A stretch of 42,519 nt of DNA from Myxococcaceae bacterium. Lineage in GTDB: Bacteria > Myxococcota > Myxococcia > Myxococcales > Myxococcaceae. The position numbers and the translations under genes are program-made. The notes under the pieces are model-generated. The model was not told where the DNA came from. It made no database searches and was given only the letters and a program-made list of their open reading frames with translations. Each line of letters starts with the position of its first letter. Positions within the stretch are counted from its first letter, which is position 1. Below, piece after piece: positions 7,147 to 16,167 of the stretch. The stretch is taken from assembly GCA_016926755.1 (NCBI GenBank), contig JAFGNZ010000186.1, positions 1 through 42,519 on the forward strand, written 5' to 3'.

Positions 7147-9432
7147 ATGAACACACAACCCTTCAACGCCTGGAAGCTGGTCAGCCTCTCGCCCCTGCCG
7201 CTGTGGGCGCTCGTCTTGTTGGGCGTGGGGCTGGTGCTGGGCATCGGCCTGGCGGCCTGGGGCATCCGCCGCGAGCCCTCGCGAGGGCGCAAGGTGCTGC
7301 TGTGGGGGCTGCGGCTGGGGGCGGGGGTGGCCGCGCTCTTCTTCCTGCTGGAGCCCGGCATCCGCCACCTGCAGGTGGCGCAGGTGAAGAACCGGGTGGC
7401 GGTGCTGGTGGATCGCTCGGCCTCCATGAGCTTCCCCGCGGAGCCGGGGGGCCCCACGCGCTCGGCGCAGGTGGGCGCCTTCCTGGAGAGGGCCGCGCCG
7501 GCGCTGGCCGCGCTGCAGGATCGCTTCACGGTGGAGGTGTACGGGTTCGACCCGGAGCTGGCGCCGGTGACGCCGGCCGCGCTCCAGAGCGAGCCGCCGC
7601 GGGCCGGCACCACGGATCTGCTCTCGGCGCTGCGCGGGGTGAGCGCGGGCTCCCAGGGCGCGCGGAAGCTCTCCGGGGTGCTGCTCTTCAGCGACGGCGC
7701 GGACAACACGGAGCTGGCGGCCGGGGCGGTGGGGCGGGCGCGCGCGGCGCTGGCGGACCTGGAGGTGCCGGTGTCCACCTTCGTGGTGGGGCAGGAGGCG
7801 CTCAAGGATCTCTCGATCGAGGGGCTGAAGGTGGATGACTTCGCCTTCGTGCGCAACTCGCTCACGGTGGAGGTGGAGATCCACGGCCGCGGCCTCTCCG
7901 GCAAGGAGATCCCCGTGGTGCTCAGCCAGGAGGGCAAGACGGTGGCGAGCAAGTCCGTGCGCCTGCGCTCCTCGGACGACGTGCAGCCGGTGTCGTTCAC
8001 CTTCACCCCGGATCAGACGGGGCGCTTCGTCTACACGGTGACGGTGCCCACCTTCCCGGACGAGGCGGTGAGCGAGAACAACACGCGCTCCTTCACCCTC
8101 AAGGTGATCCGCGATCGCGTGCGCGTGCTGCTGGTGGTGGGGCGGCCCACGTGGGACGAGCGCTTCCTGCGGGGCCTGCTGCGGCAGGACGCGAACGTGG
8201 ATCTGGTGTCCTTCTACATCCTGCGGACGATGTCGGATGAGCCGGGCGTGGTGAGCCAGGAGCGCGAGCTGTCGCTCATCCCGTTCCCGATGGAGGAGAT
8301 CTTCGACACCAAGCTGGACACCTTCGACGTGGTGATCTTCCAGAACTTCGGGCACGCGGATCCGCAGCTCTCCATCGCCGAGTACGAGCGCAACCTGGAG
8401 CGCTACATCTTCAACGGCGGCGCCTTCGTGATGATCGGCGGGGACGCGGTGCTGGGCGAGGGGCGGGCGACCATGCCCACGCTGATGGAGGCGCAGCCGG
8501 TGCAGGCGGCGGGGCCGGCCAACCCGGAGCCCTTCAAGGCGCGCCTCACGCCGGAGGGCCTGCGCCACCCGGTGACGGCGGTGGGCGGCGGCGTGTCGAG
8601 CACGGAGTCCGCCTGGGAGGAGCTGCCGCCCATCCCCGGCATCAACAGCACCCGGGCGCGCCCCGGCGCGACGGTGCTGCTGGAGCACCCCTTCCACCTG
8701 GTGGACGGGAAGAACGCGCCGCTGGTGGCGGTATGGGACTACGGCCGGGGACGGGCGCTGACGATGGCCACGGACGCCAGCTGGTACTGGGCCTTCACCT
8801 CCCACCGGGAGGGCTCGCCCAACCGGACGTACGACCGCTTCTGGAGCAACGCGCTGCGCTGGCTGGTGAGGGATCCGGATCTGACGACGCTGAAGGTGTC
8901 GGCGGATCCGCCCTCGGTGGAGCCGGGCAAGCCGGTGGGGGTGGTGGTGTCCGCGCGGATGGCGGACTACCAGGCGGCGCAGGACGCGCAGGTGCGGGTG
9001 GAGCTGTACTCGGTGGCCGCGCAGAAGGCGGTGGCGGTGCAGACGGGGGTGACGGGGCCGGACGGGATGGTGCGGCTGGAGTTCCCTCCGCCGGCGCCGG
9101 GGCCGTACAAGCTGCTGGGCTCGGCGAAGAAGGGCGAGACGGACCTGGGGCAGGGCGAGGACGCGGTGGCGGTGCGCGCGGTGGGGCCGGAGCTGTCGGA
9201 CGCCTCGGTGCGGCCGGAGCTGATGGAGCAGATCGCCCGGGTGACGGGCGGCAAGGCGTACCGGTTGCAGCAGGTGGACTCGCTGCCGGACGTGCCGCTG
9301 CTGGATCCGCCGGTGGTGGAGGTGGGCCGCGCGAAGGATCGGCCCCTGTGGGATCGCTGGTACTACCTGGTGGTGCTGGTGGTGCTGCTGGGCACCGAGT
9401 GGTTCGCCCGCCGCCGCTTCGGCTACGTGTAA
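7147..9432 (+). CDS. VWA-domain membrane protein with amidotransferase-like domain
   Basis: 761 aa. Two N-terminal transmembrane helices (about 19-40 and 50-69) precede a von Willebrand A domain with its metal-site start at Asp89 (VDRSASMS). The VWA then continues with TTDLLSALRG and LLFSDGADN. A beta-sandwich follows (about 230-320), then an amidotransferase-like fold (VRVLLVVGRPTWDERFL; VVIFQNFG; FVMIGGD). A second sandwich and a C-terminal helix (WYYLVVLVVLLGTEWFARR) complete it. The family is found with DUF4159, DUF58 and MoxR ATPases in Bat-like operons, thought to help fold or assemble envelope proteins. That role is inferred. ATG 7147 is preferred over the adjacent TTG 7144. The codons are extremely GC-rich, producing a long antisense reading frame that is not a gene. 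Confidence 0.88.
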   Translation: MNTQPFNAWKLVSLSPLPLWALVLLGVGLVLGIGLAAWGIRREPSRGRKVLLWGLRLGAGVAALFFLLEPGIRHLQVAQVKNRVAVLVDRSASMSFPAEPGGPTRSAQVGAFLERAAPALAALQDRFTVEVYGFDPELAPVTPAALQSEPPRAGTTDLLSALRGVSAGSQGARKLSGVLLFSDGADNTELAAGAVGRARAALADLEVPVSTFVVGQEALKDLSIEGLKVDDFAFVRNSLTVEVEIHGRGLSGKEIPVVLSQEGKTVASKSVRLRSSDDVQPVSFTFTPDQTGRFVYTVTVPTFPDEAVSENNTRSFTLKVIRDRVRVLLVVGRPTWDERFLRGLLRQDANVDLVSFYILRTMSDEPGVVSQERELSLIPFPMEEIFDTKLDTFDVVIFQNFGHADPQLSIAEYERNLERYIFNGGAFVMIGGDAVLGEGRATMPTLMEAQPVQAAGPANPEPFKARLTPEGLRHPVTAVGGGVSSTESAWEELPPIPGINSTRARPGATVLLEHPFHLVDGKNAPLVAVWDYGRGRALTMATDASWYWAFTSHREGSPNRTYDRFWSNALRWLVRDPDLTTLKVSADPPSVEPGKPVGVVVSARMADYQAAQDAQVRVELYSVAAQKAVAVQTGVTGPDGMVRLEFPPPAPGPYKLLGSAKKGETDLGQGEDAVAVRAVGPELSDASVRPELMEQIARVTGGKAYRLQQVDSLPDVPLLDPPVVEVGRAKDRPLWDRWYYLVVLVVLLGTEWFARRRFGYV

Positions 9433-9470
9433 GCAGCCACCGTCGCGTCCTCGTGGCCGTGGCGGAGCGC

Positions 9471-10250
9471 TCAGGCGGCCTCGGCCACGTCCTCCATGCA
9501 CTCGTCTGCCAGCGCCTGGATCTGCGCGATGACGCCCATGCAGAGCAGCGCGCCGATCGTGAGGATCACCTGGGCCGCGAAGGCGGCGAGCAGGGTGGAG
9601 GTGAGGAGGAACGGCTCCGCCGCGAGGTTCCAGAGCAGGTACATCTGGACGCACCAGGCGATGGCGCCGAGCACCCACGCGGTCCACCACGCGGACACCG
9701 CCGCGCTCCGCTTGGAGGTGCCTCCGAGGCACCGCCACAGGCCGCGCAGCACGAGGTATGGATCATAGAGGTTGGCCAGGGGGACGAACCACCAGGCCAC
9801 GGCCCAGCCGGGGGTGGTCCCGGGATCCAGGCCGAGCAGCTTCGCGGTCCTCACGGCCAGGTGCAGCCACCGGAGGAAGAAGAGGACCGAGAGCGCGGCG
9901 GCCAGGAGCTGCGGCGCGGTGAGCAGGCGGGAGAGCCGGTCGTAGGTCCGCTCCACCTCGAAGGTCGCCACCCCGTCGTCGAGCCGGGAGATCAGCCAGC
10001 CGGTGAGCACCGCGCCGAGCAGTGTCCCCAGCGCGAACAGCGCCAGGGACCACTGGGCCAGGCTCGCCCGGTTGCGCAGGGAGGGCAGCTCCCGGAGCCG
10101 CCGGTGCTCGCAGGCGGCGCAGCAGTCGTCCCAGGTCTCGCAGCGGGCGCAGACGAAGCGGCCACACCGGGCGCAGGTCCCCACCGGCTTGAGGGTGGGG
10201 TGCGCGGGGCAGGTGACATCACGCGCCGCGGTGGAAGTGGCCGAGAGCAT
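9471..10250 (-). CDS. Zinc-finger DUF4328 membrane protein
   Basis: 259 aa. Residues 14-47 form a B-box-like zinc site (C14, H17, C26, C29, C34, C37, C43/C44, C47, then H49). At least five hydrophobic segments follow, with the DUF4328 hallmark GWAVAWWFVPLANLYDPY and LRGLWR in the middle. DUF4328 proteins are integral membrane proteins of unknown role; the zinc finger would be cytoplasmic. The ATG at 10250 lies 7 nt after the sodC stop, and an in-frame extension would run back through sodC. So this start is favoured and cotranscription with sodC is likely. The 9433-9470 gap before the convergent VWA gene holds only a weak GCCAC/GTGGC pairing. Confidence 0.8.
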   Translation of the reverse strand: MLSATSTAARDVTCPAHPTLKPVGTCARCGRFVCARCETWDDCCAACEHRRLRELPSLRNRASLAQWSLALFALGTLLGAVLTGWLISRLDDGVATFEVERTYDRLSRLLTAPQLLAAALSVLFFLRWLHLAVRTAKLLGLDPGTTPGWAVAWWFVPLANLYDPYLVLRGLWRCLGGTSKRSAAVSAWWTAWVLGAIAWCVQMYLLWNLAAEPFLLTSTLLAAFAAQVILTIGALLCMGVIAQIQALADECMEDVAEAA

Positions 10251-10257
10251 CCGGGTG

Positions 10258-10818
10258 TTACTTGGGGATGATGCCACAGGCGATGCGCCCGCCCGCGTCC
10301 CCGGCGGGATCGGTCTTGTGATCGTCCGCCTTGGCGTGCACGACGACCGCGGAGCCATCCGCGTCCTGCATGGACTTCAAGGTGAGTCCCTGGTTCGCGA
10401 AGAACTCGAACTGGATCTTGCCGTCCTGGCCCACGAAGAGGTTGGGCAGATCGCCCTCGTGCTTGCCCCCCGCGGCCTTCATCCCGTGGGCCTTCTTGTT
10501 CGGGTTGAAGTGGCCGCCGGCGGTCTTGAAGTCGGGGCCCTCGCACTTGCCGGCCTCATGGATGTGGATGGCGTGCGTGCCCGGAGGCAGGTTGGAGAGC
10601 GCGCCCTTGATGAGGACGCCGTGGGGCGTCTGCTCGAGCGTCACCTCGCCCACGGGCTGGCCCTTGGCGTCCTGGACGCTCGCCTTGAGCGCCTCTCCGG
10701 TCTTCGCCTCCTGGGCCGCGCCCGGCTGCGGGGGCTTCTTCTCGGGAGTGGCCTTCTGGGCGAGCGCGGGGGCGGCGAGCGCGAGGGTGGCGGCGGTCAG
10801 CAGGGCGATGCGCTTCAT
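10258..10818 (-). CDS. sodC: Cu/Zn superoxide dismutase
   Basis: Converts superoxide to oxygen and hydrogen peroxide in the periplasm. 186 aa from ATG 10818, with AGGAGG-AG 8-12 nt upstream. The signal peptide is [21 protein letters not shown]. After a Pro/Lys-rich spacer the SOD domain shows the copper ligands HAIHIH, the bridging/zinc His in GGHFNP, a further His in KHEGDLPN and the last copper ligand in [10 protein letters not shown]. The two disulfide Cys (GKCEG and RIACGI) are present. Length and order of motifs are normal for bacterial SodC. A TAGTGT -10-like box lies at 10862-10867 on the minus strand. It probably forms an operon with the DUF4328 gene. Confidence 0.95.
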   Translation of the reverse strand: MKRIALLTAATLALAAPALAQKATPEKKPPQPGAAQEAKTGEALKASVQDAKGQPVGEVTLEQTPHGVLIKGALSNLPPGTHAIHIHEAGKCEGPDFKTAGGHFNPNKKAHGMKAAGGKHEGDLPNLFVGQDGKIQFEFFANQGLTLKSMQDADGSAVVVHAKADDHKTDPAGDAGGRIACGIIPK

Positions 10819-10931
10819 GGGGTCTACTCCTCCTGGCAAGGGGTGGGGATGAGCCAGGTGCACACTAACCACGGAATGGCGCGCCCGCTCGGCTGGAAGG
10901 TTGCTCCTGCTCGTGTCCCGACACCGGGAGC

Positions 10932-12488
10932 TCAGCCTGGCTGGAGCGGCACGGGGACGACGCGCGAGGCGCCGAAGACGGGAGCCCAGCGCTCCTGCAC
11001 CTCGGGGCCGTTGAGGAAGCGGACGAGCTCGCGGAACGCGTGGAGGGGCCCGCCGAGCCGCTCGGCCCAGGCGAGCCCTCGCGGTGAGAGGTTGGGGACG
11101 AGCGGCCCCAGCTCCTCGGGAGCGCGCGCCGAGCGCGTGATGGAGAGCCCCTCGTCGCGGATTCGCCGGGGCACGAGGAGCGGGGCGAAGCGCGCATGGC
11201 GGTGATCGTGGACGCAGCCCTCCTCCTCCAGCAGGGCCGCGGAGAGGGGCAGCTCACGCACGTTGAAGAGGAGCTTCACCGCGCCGAGGTGTGGATCATA
11301 CGGCCCACGCAGCCGGTGATCGCCGCGAGGGATGAGGCGTCGGTCCAGGTAGCAGAAGGCGCGGGCCTCGGGGGGGAGGGCGCCTCGGTGGCGCGCGCCG
11401 GCGTAGCGGAAGAAGGGGCGCACGCGGGCGGGCTCCACGCGCGGCGGGGGGCCTCCCTCCTTCAGCGCCTGGAGCTTGGGCAGGAGCGTGTCGGGGATGC
11501 CATGGGCGCGGGCGAAGGCGCCCAGCTCGCGCACGGGGGTCCGGACGAAGTGGCGCAGGCGCGCGAGGAGGCGCTGGGGATCTTCATCCACGAGTAGCTC
11601 GTCGAAGCGGGTCTTCACGCCGGGGAAGCTCACGGGGACGAGCGTGGTGAGCGGCTCGCCCTCGGCCCGCCAGCGGGAGTCGAGCGTCGCGGCCTCGGTG
11701 GGAGTCGGGGCGAGCCGCCACTCGGGAGGCTCGGGCGTGAAGGGGGCGCGCCGCCCCTCCCGCTCGAACGAGGGGGGCGCCGCGCGGCCGGGCAGGGAGC
11801 TCCACACGGTGATGCAGGTGCGCACCTGGGTGCCGGTGAAGGCCCCGGAGCCCAGGTCCACCACCTCGCGCAGCTTCAGCGTGCCCAGCAGGGCCTGGCG
11901 CAGGGGGGCGTAGAGGAAGGCATCCAGCAGGCTGGAGGGCGTGATGAAGGCGAGCACGCCGGGCCGCGTGGCGAGCCGGTGCGCCGCGACGAGGAGGAAG
12001 AAGGCGAAGTCATCACGCAGGCTCGTCCCGGGCGGCAGCGCGAGCGGCAGGAGCGCGCGGAGGCGGGACCAGGCGGCGCGGTCCTTGAGCAGGGCGGAGG
12101 TGCCGTTGTAGGGCGGGTTTCCCACCCACAGCTCGCGGTGGCCCGGGGGAATGCGGGCCAGCAGCGGCGCCAGCCCTCCGCGCAGCGCGTCACCCACGCG
12201 CACCTGCGCGCCGGGCACCCGGGCCTGGCACACACGGGCCACCTCGGGCAGGAGCTCCAGGCCGCACAGCCGGGCGTCAGGCCTCATCCTCGCCGCGGCC
12301 GTGAGGAAGGCGCCAGCGCCGCAGGCGGGATCCACCACGGTGAGGGGCCCTTCACCCAGGTGTGCGAGCGCCAACCGCAGCGTGCGCTCCACCAGCGGCG
12401 CGGGCGTGAAGAAGGCGCCCAGCGCGAGCCGGTCCAGCCCGGGAAACTGATGAACGAGCGCCTCCTCGTCGAGGTGTTTTAAAGTCAA
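10932..12488 (-). CDS. N6-adenine DNA methyltransferase (Eco57I/TaqI-like), orphan
   Basis: 518 aa. An N-terminal [14 protein letters not shown] segment (motif X) leads into motif I ([12 protein letters not shown], ~51-62) and the catalytic motif IV NPPY at 124-127 ([11 protein letters not shown]). A target-recognition-like C-terminal region of about 270 residues contains no visible nuclease motif. The order X-I-IV is that of gamma-class N6-adenine methylases. At 518 aa it is too short to carry the N-terminal nuclease of a type IIG enzyme, and no restriction gene adjoins it, so it appears solitary. The reading frame starts at TTG 12488 with no Shine-Dalgarno. A perfect inverted repeat (12489-12505) abuts this start. 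GC content falls sharply around 12480-12510. Confidence 0.85.
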   Translation of the reverse strand: MTLKHLDEEALVHQFPGLDRLALGAFFTPAPLVERTLRLALAHLGEGPLTVVDPACGAGAFLTAAARMRPDARLCGLELLPEVARVCQARVPGAQVRVGDALRGGLAPLLARIPPGHRELWVGNPPYNGTSALLKDRAAWSRLRALLPLALPPGTSLRDDFAFFLLVAAHRLATRPGVLAFITPSSLLDAFLYAPLRQALLGTLKLREVVDLGSGAFTGTQVRTCITVWSSLPGRAAPPSFEREGRRAPFTPEPPEWRLAPTPTEAATLDSRWRAEGEPLTTLVPVSFPGVKTRFDELLVDEDPQRLLARLRHFVRTPVRELGAFARAHGIPDTLLPKLQALKEGGPPPRVEPARVRPFFRYAGARHRGALPPEARAFCYLDRRLIPRGDHRLRGPYDPHLGAVKLLFNVRELPLSAALLEEEGCVHDHRHARFAPLLVPRRIRDEGLSITRSARAPEELGPLVPNLSPRGLAWAERLGGPLHAFRELVRFLNGPEVQERWAPVFGASRVVPVPLQPG

Positions 12489-12527
12489 GATAAATGTGAT
12501 TTATCGCCTAAAGCCGCCTGGGGACAA
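12489..12527 (-). promoter_or_regulatory. Operator-like palindrome and promoter of the methylase gene
   Basis: GATAAAT-GTG-ATTTATC (12489-12505) is a perfect 7-bp inverted repeat in an AT-rich pocket, immediately next to the TTG start at 12488. On the minus strand a candidate promoter is TTGTCC (12527-12522), 16 nt, GATAAA (12505-12500). The repeat would then cover the -10 box and the transcription start. That is the layout of an autoregulatory operator. The promoter is inferred; the palindrome is directly visible. Confidence 0.55.
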
Positions 12528-12629
12528 CTCCCACCGAGCCATGGCCGACAATCCCGCGTCCGCCCTCTGATGAAAAGCGGGGTGGACTGCAAACGCTTCG
12601 AGTGCCGCGGAGCCGCGGAGAGGTGAAAG

Positions 12630-14693
12630 ATGCAGCGATTGACTCGTTCCTTGCTCTTGGTAGCGCTGGCGTGGGTGTGGGGCTCGTGCGGGCCGGCGGT
12701 GTCGACGGATGAAGAGGCGCTCGCCACGCAGGAGGGCGCGCTCACGGGGCCGTGCGCGGGCAACACGGCCTTCCAGGTGGGCTCGGGCATCTACGACATC
12801 ACGGGCCCGGCCGCGGAGCTGGGGATGATGGGCTACGCGATGATCGACCAGAAGACGGCGGGCATCCACCAGCGCCTGCGCGCACGTGCGTTCGTCATCG
12901 CCTCGCCGTGCAACGGCAAGCGCGTGGCGTTCGTCAGCGCGGATGCGGGGCAGATCTTCCAGGGCGTCAAGCAGCAGGTGGTGGAGCGGCTGAAGGCGCG
13001 CTACGGCAGCACCTACTCGGACGAGAACGTGCTGCTGAGCGCCACGCACACGCACAGCGGGCCCGGCGGCTTCTCGCACTACGCGCTCTACAACCTGACG
13101 ATCCTCGGCTACGACAAGCAGAACTTCGAGGCCACCGTGGACGGCATCGTCCAGGCCATCGTCCGGGCGCACACCAACCTGACGGCGGGCTCCATCCGGA
13201 GCAACTCGGGGGATCTGCTCAACGCGAGCACCAACCGCTCGCCGCAGTCCTACCTGGCCAACCCCTCCACGGAGCGCGGCCAGTACTCCTATGACACGGA
13301 CAAGAAGATGACGCTGCTGCGGCTGCAGGGCTCGGACGGGACGGAGGTGGGCCTCATCAACTGGTTCGCCGTGCACGCCACGTCCATGGGCAACGACAAC
13401 CTGCTCATCAGCGGCGACAACAAGGGTTATGCCTCCTACCTCTTCGAGAAGGCGAAGGGGACGAACCCCGTCGCGGCGAAGACGTTCGTGGCCGCGTTCG
13501 CCCAGAGCAACGAGGGGGACGTGACGCCCAACATCTACGGCGGCACCAACGGCGGCGGGGCCAATGACTTCGAGAGCGTGGAGCTCTCGGGGGGCAAGCA
13601 GTACACCCTGGCGAAGTCGCTCTATGATGGGGCCTCGCAGCTGCTCACGGGGGCGGTGGACTACCGGCACGCGTACGTGAAGATGGACGCGGTGCAGGTG
13701 GCCCCTCAGTACACGGACGGCGTGACGCGCAACACGTGCAAGGCGGCCATCGGCATCTCCATGCTGGCCGGCGCCGAGGACGGGCCGGGCTTCGGCAAGG
13801 AGGGCGCCAGCTGCGCGGAGATCCATGATCTGTGGGGCGCCATCTCCTGCGCGGTGAGCACCACGTCGTGCCAGGCGGAGAAGCCCATCGCGTTGGAGAT
13901 GGGCTCGATGACGCCGTACCCGTGGACGCCGGAGGTGCTGCCGCTGCAGGTGGTGACGGTGGGGAACCTGGCGCTGGTGGCGGTGCCCTTCGAGATGACG
14001 ACCATGGCGGGCCGGCGGCTGCGCCAGTCGGTGCTGACGCAGCTGGCGCCGATCGGGGTGGACCAGGTGGTGATCGCCGGGCTCTCCAACGCGTACGCGG
14101 GCTACCTCGCCACGCGCCAGGAGTACGCGAAGCAGGAGTACGAGGGGGCCTCCACGCACTTCGGGCCGTGGACGCTGGGGGCGGTGCAGCAGGAGATGGA
14201 GAAGCTGGCGGTGGCGCTGCGCACGGGCGCCACGGTGGCGGCGGGGCCCACGCCCAGGGATCTGCGCAACGAGCAGACGACGGTGCAGACGGGGGTGCTG
14301 TTCGACGACAAGCTGCTGTGGGTGGACTTCGGCAGCGTGGAGACGAACGCGAACGCCTCCTATACGCGGGGGCAGACGGTGACGGTGAAGTTCTGGGGCG
14401 GCCACCCGAAGAACAACCTGCGGCGGCAGGGCTCGTTCCTGCAGGTGCAGCGCAAGTCGGGCAGCTCGTGGGTGACGGTGGCGCAGGACTGGGACTGGGA
14501 GACGAAGTACCGGTGGCAGCGCAACAACTGCGTGCCCACGCTGGCGTGCTCGCACGTGACGATCGAGTGGAAGATCCCCTCCACGGCGGCGACGGGGACG
14601 TACCGCATCCGGCATGACGGGGACTGGAAGTCCGGCTGGGACGGGGCCATCCGCGCCTACACGGGCTACTCGCGCGAGTTCACCGTGAACTGA
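12630..14693 (+). CDS. Neutral/alkaline ceramidase, predicted lipoprotein
   Basis: Hydrolyses ceramide to sphingosine and a fatty acid. 687 aa, close to the usual ~650-780. ATG 12630 follows GAGAGGTGA. The N-terminus is hydrophobic and ends WGSC20, an atypical lipobox, so surface lipidation is likely. The catalytic domain shows ATHTHSGPGG (zinc ligands H140/H142), NWFAVHATSMG (zinc His249) and the nucleophile region LISGDNKGYASY with Ser261, the position of the catalytic Ser in the Pseudomonas enzyme family. AFAQSNEGDVTPN follows. The C-terminal ~170 residues form the Ig-like domain typical of the family (VTVKFWGGHPKNNLRRQGSFL). Myxobacteria make sphingolipids, so either self lipids or prey/eukaryotic lipids could be the target. 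The upstream methylase is divergent and unrelated. Confidence 0.92.
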   Translation: MQRLTRSLLLVALAWVWGSCGPAVSTDEEALATQEGALTGPCAGNTAFQVGSGIYDITGPAAELGMMGYAMIDQKTAGIHQRLRARAFVIASPCNGKRVAFVSADAGQIFQGVKQQVVERLKARYGSTYSDENVLLSATHTHSGPGGFSHYALYNLTILGYDKQNFEATVDGIVQAIVRAHTNLTAGSIRSNSGDLLNASTNRSPQSYLANPSTERGQYSYDTDKKMTLLRLQGSDGTEVGLINWFAVHATSMGNDNLLISGDNKGYASYLFEKAKGTNPVAAKTFVAAFAQSNEGDVTPNIYGGTNGGGANDFESVELSGGKQYTLAKSLYDGASQLLTGAVDYRHAYVKMDAVQVAPQYTDGVTRNTCKAAIGISMLAGAEDGPGFGKEGASCAEIHDLWGAISCAVSTTSCQAEKPIALEMGSMTPYPWTPEVLPLQVVTVGNLALVAVPFEMTTMAGRRLRQSVLTQLAPIGVDQVVIAGLSNAYAGYLATRQEYAKQEYEGASTHFGPWTLGAVQQEMEKLAVALRTGATVAAGPTPRDLRNEQTTVQTGVLFDDKLLWVDFGSVETNANASYTRGQTVTVKFWGGHPKNNLRRQGSFLQVQRKSGSSWVTVAQDWDWETKYRWQRNNCVPTLACSHVTIEWKIPSTAATGTYRIRHDGDWKSGWDGAIRAYTGYSREFTVN

Positions 14694-14758
14694 GGGCATT
14701 GAATGCCGGGCGGCCTTGTGCGTCAGTAGGGACAGCTACCCCCAACAAGGACGCCTCC

Positions 14759-15502
14759 ATGAGGGCTCTCGTACTCTCCGTCGCAGTGCTGCTGTCGGCC
14801 GTCGCCTCCGCCCAGGACCAGAACCAGAAGACCCAGGACCAGGGCCAGAAGCTCCAGGGTCAGAATGAGAAGATGCGCCCGCCCCCGCCGGGTCAGCCGG
14901 CGGGGCCCATCGTCACCCAGCCTGCTCCCCAGCCGGTCTACAGCGACTCCGACTATGAGGACTTCAACGTCCCCTCGAACTTTCGGCGTGGGCGCTCGCT
15001 GGTGGTGCTCGAGCGCGAGGCGCTGATGGAGCGGCTCGCCCGGATGGAGGAGCTGCTGGAGCGGGCGATGGAGCGCGCGGATCGCCGCACGTATCGCGCG
15101 CTGCGCAAGGCTGGGGAGGAGCTGAACGCGGTGAAGTTCGACGTGAACAACGCGCCGGACCTGCGCTCGTTCCGGCGGCGGCACACGCCGCCTCCGCCTC
15201 CCCCGGCGCCGGTGGTGTATCCGATCTCGGAGGACCAGCTCCAGAGCTTGATGAGGGCCATGGGGCGCGAGTCGTTCGGGGAGGGCAAGCTCCGGGTGCT
15301 CGAGTCCGCGGCCTCGACGCAGAACTTCCTGGTGCCGCAGGTGATGAAGATCCTCCAGCGCTTCTCGTTCGGGGAGGACAAGCTGGACGCGGTGCGGCTG
15401 CTCTGGCCGCGAGTCCTGGACCGCGACAACGCCTTCCAGCTCTATCAGGCCTTCACGTTCTCCGGCGAGAAGGACGAGCTGAGGCAGATCATCGGCAGAT
15501 AG
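14759..15502 (+). CDS. Secreted DUF4476 domain protein
   Basis: 247 aa from ATG 14759, which has AAGGA 8 nt upstream. Signal peptide MRALVLSVAVLLSAVASAQ, then a Gln-rich repeat (QNQKTQDQGQKLQGQNEK) and a Pro-rich stretch. A charged coiled-coil-like helix follows (LEREALMERLARMEELLERAMERADRR), then a second Pro run (TPPPPPPAP). The C-terminal ~90 residues are DUF4476, an all-helical module with the repeated F.(E/G)(D/E)KL.(A/V).(R/E) pattern (SFGEGKLRVLESA; SFGEDKLDAVRLL; FSGEKDELRQII). DUF4476 proteins are exported and of unknown function. An earlier in-frame start at 14699 would place the signal peptide internally and is rejected. Confidence 0.85.
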   Translation: MRALVLSVAVLLSAVASAQDQNQKTQDQGQKLQGQNEKMRPPPPGQPAGPIVTQPAPQPVYSDSDYEDFNVPSNFRRGRSLVVLEREALMERLARMEELLERAMERADRRTYRALRKAGEELNAVKFDVNNAPDLRSFRRRHTPPPPPPAPVVYPISEDQLQSLMRAMGRESFGEGKLRVLESAASTQNFLVPQVMKILQRFSFGEDKLDAVRLLWPRVLDRDNAFQLYQAFTFSGEKDELRQIIGR

Positions 15503-15523
15503 CGAGTCCGCTCGCCAGTTCCC

Positions 15524-15579
15524 CTCGGTCCGCCCTGGCTCGAAAGAGCGAGAGGCGGGCCGAGCCCTTTCCAGGGCTC
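15524..15579. terminator. Double hairpin between convergent genes
   Basis: First stem: CTCGG-t-CCGCC ... CTCG, loop AAAGAG, CGAG-a-GGCGG-g-CCGAG (15524-15564). The second stem overlaps its foot: GAGCCCT (15562-15568), TTCC, AGGGCTC (15573-15579). The stems are mutually exclusive at 15562-15564. They lie between the DUF4476 gene and the convergent SMI1/KNR4 gene, so bidirectional termination is the likely role. Confidence 0.6.
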
Positions 15580-15583
15580 CGGG

Positions 15584-16030
15584 TCAATCGTGGAGCATGG
15601 ACAGGAAGTCCGTGAAGCTGTCCGCGACTGGGTGAAGTGCTCCTTTACCGGCTTCTTCCGTGAAGTAGAAGATGACCTTGGGCGCATGAGCGGCCTCCCT
15701 ATAATCAAAACAGATGAGGTCGCCTGCGCCCGTTGAGGCAAAAGGGTAGACGCCTGCCGGCAGGTGAGGCTTGAAGTGCTCACAGGCATGGGCCATCGAG
15801 TAGGCGCGAAACTCCGGGTCCTTGCTGATGGTGAGCAGCTCGCAGATGACGGTGTTTCCTGTGCCGATATCAAGAACACAGGGATCAGGAGCCATCCCCT
15901 GGTGGAGCACGGCAACCCTCTTGTAGTCGTCTGGCAATGTGACGCTCAGCTCTTCTTCGAGCGCGGCCACTTCCTCACTTGTCGCTGGACGGGTCGCCTT
16001 CCAGATGCGGTGTCTCCAGTGGACGGTCAT
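15584..16030 (-). CDS. SMI1/KNR4 (SUKH) family protein
   Basis: 148 aa from ATG 16030, with GGAGG 9 nt upstream. The N-terminal helix-strand pattern (TSEEVAALEEELSVTLPDDYKRVAVLHQG) is the SUKH signature. Further matches are a central acidic region and the C-terminal LICFDYREA...VIFYFTEE...ADSFTDFLSML. Members are widespread immunity proteins against polymorphic nuclease or deaminase toxins, though some are housekeeping scaffolds. No toxin gene adjoins this one, so it is an orphan, possibly protecting against toxins from relatives. A TAGGCT -10-like box lies ~57-62 nt upstream (16087-16092). Confidence 0.85.
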   Translation of the reverse strand: MTVHWRHRIWKATRPATSEEVAALEEELSVTLPDDYKRVAVLHQGMAPDPCVLDIGTGNTVICELLTISKDPEFRAYSMAHACEHFKPHLPAGVYPFASTGAGDLICFDYREAAHAPKVIFYFTEEAGKGALHPVADSFTDFLSMLHD

Positions 16031-16167
16031 CTCGAATATCCTCCGCCCCAGATGGCCATGCCGCCTGTGTGAGGGTGGCGCGAGCCTACCGCATCCGTGT
16101 GGGGCCGGCGGTGGGACGAGGGCTGGCTTGACCCCAGGGGAGGGTGCTCTCTCTGCCACCTCCGAGG

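Noticed and set aside
6421-9738. A 1105-aa minus-strand reading frame
   Set aside because: Antisense to the DUF4159 and VWA genes, with low-complexity His/Arg/Leu content and no domain.
14695-14707. Palindrome GGCATT-G-AATGCC after the ceramidase stop
   Set aside because: The one-base centre prevents a proper hairpin, and there is no second copy or nearby start to support an operator.
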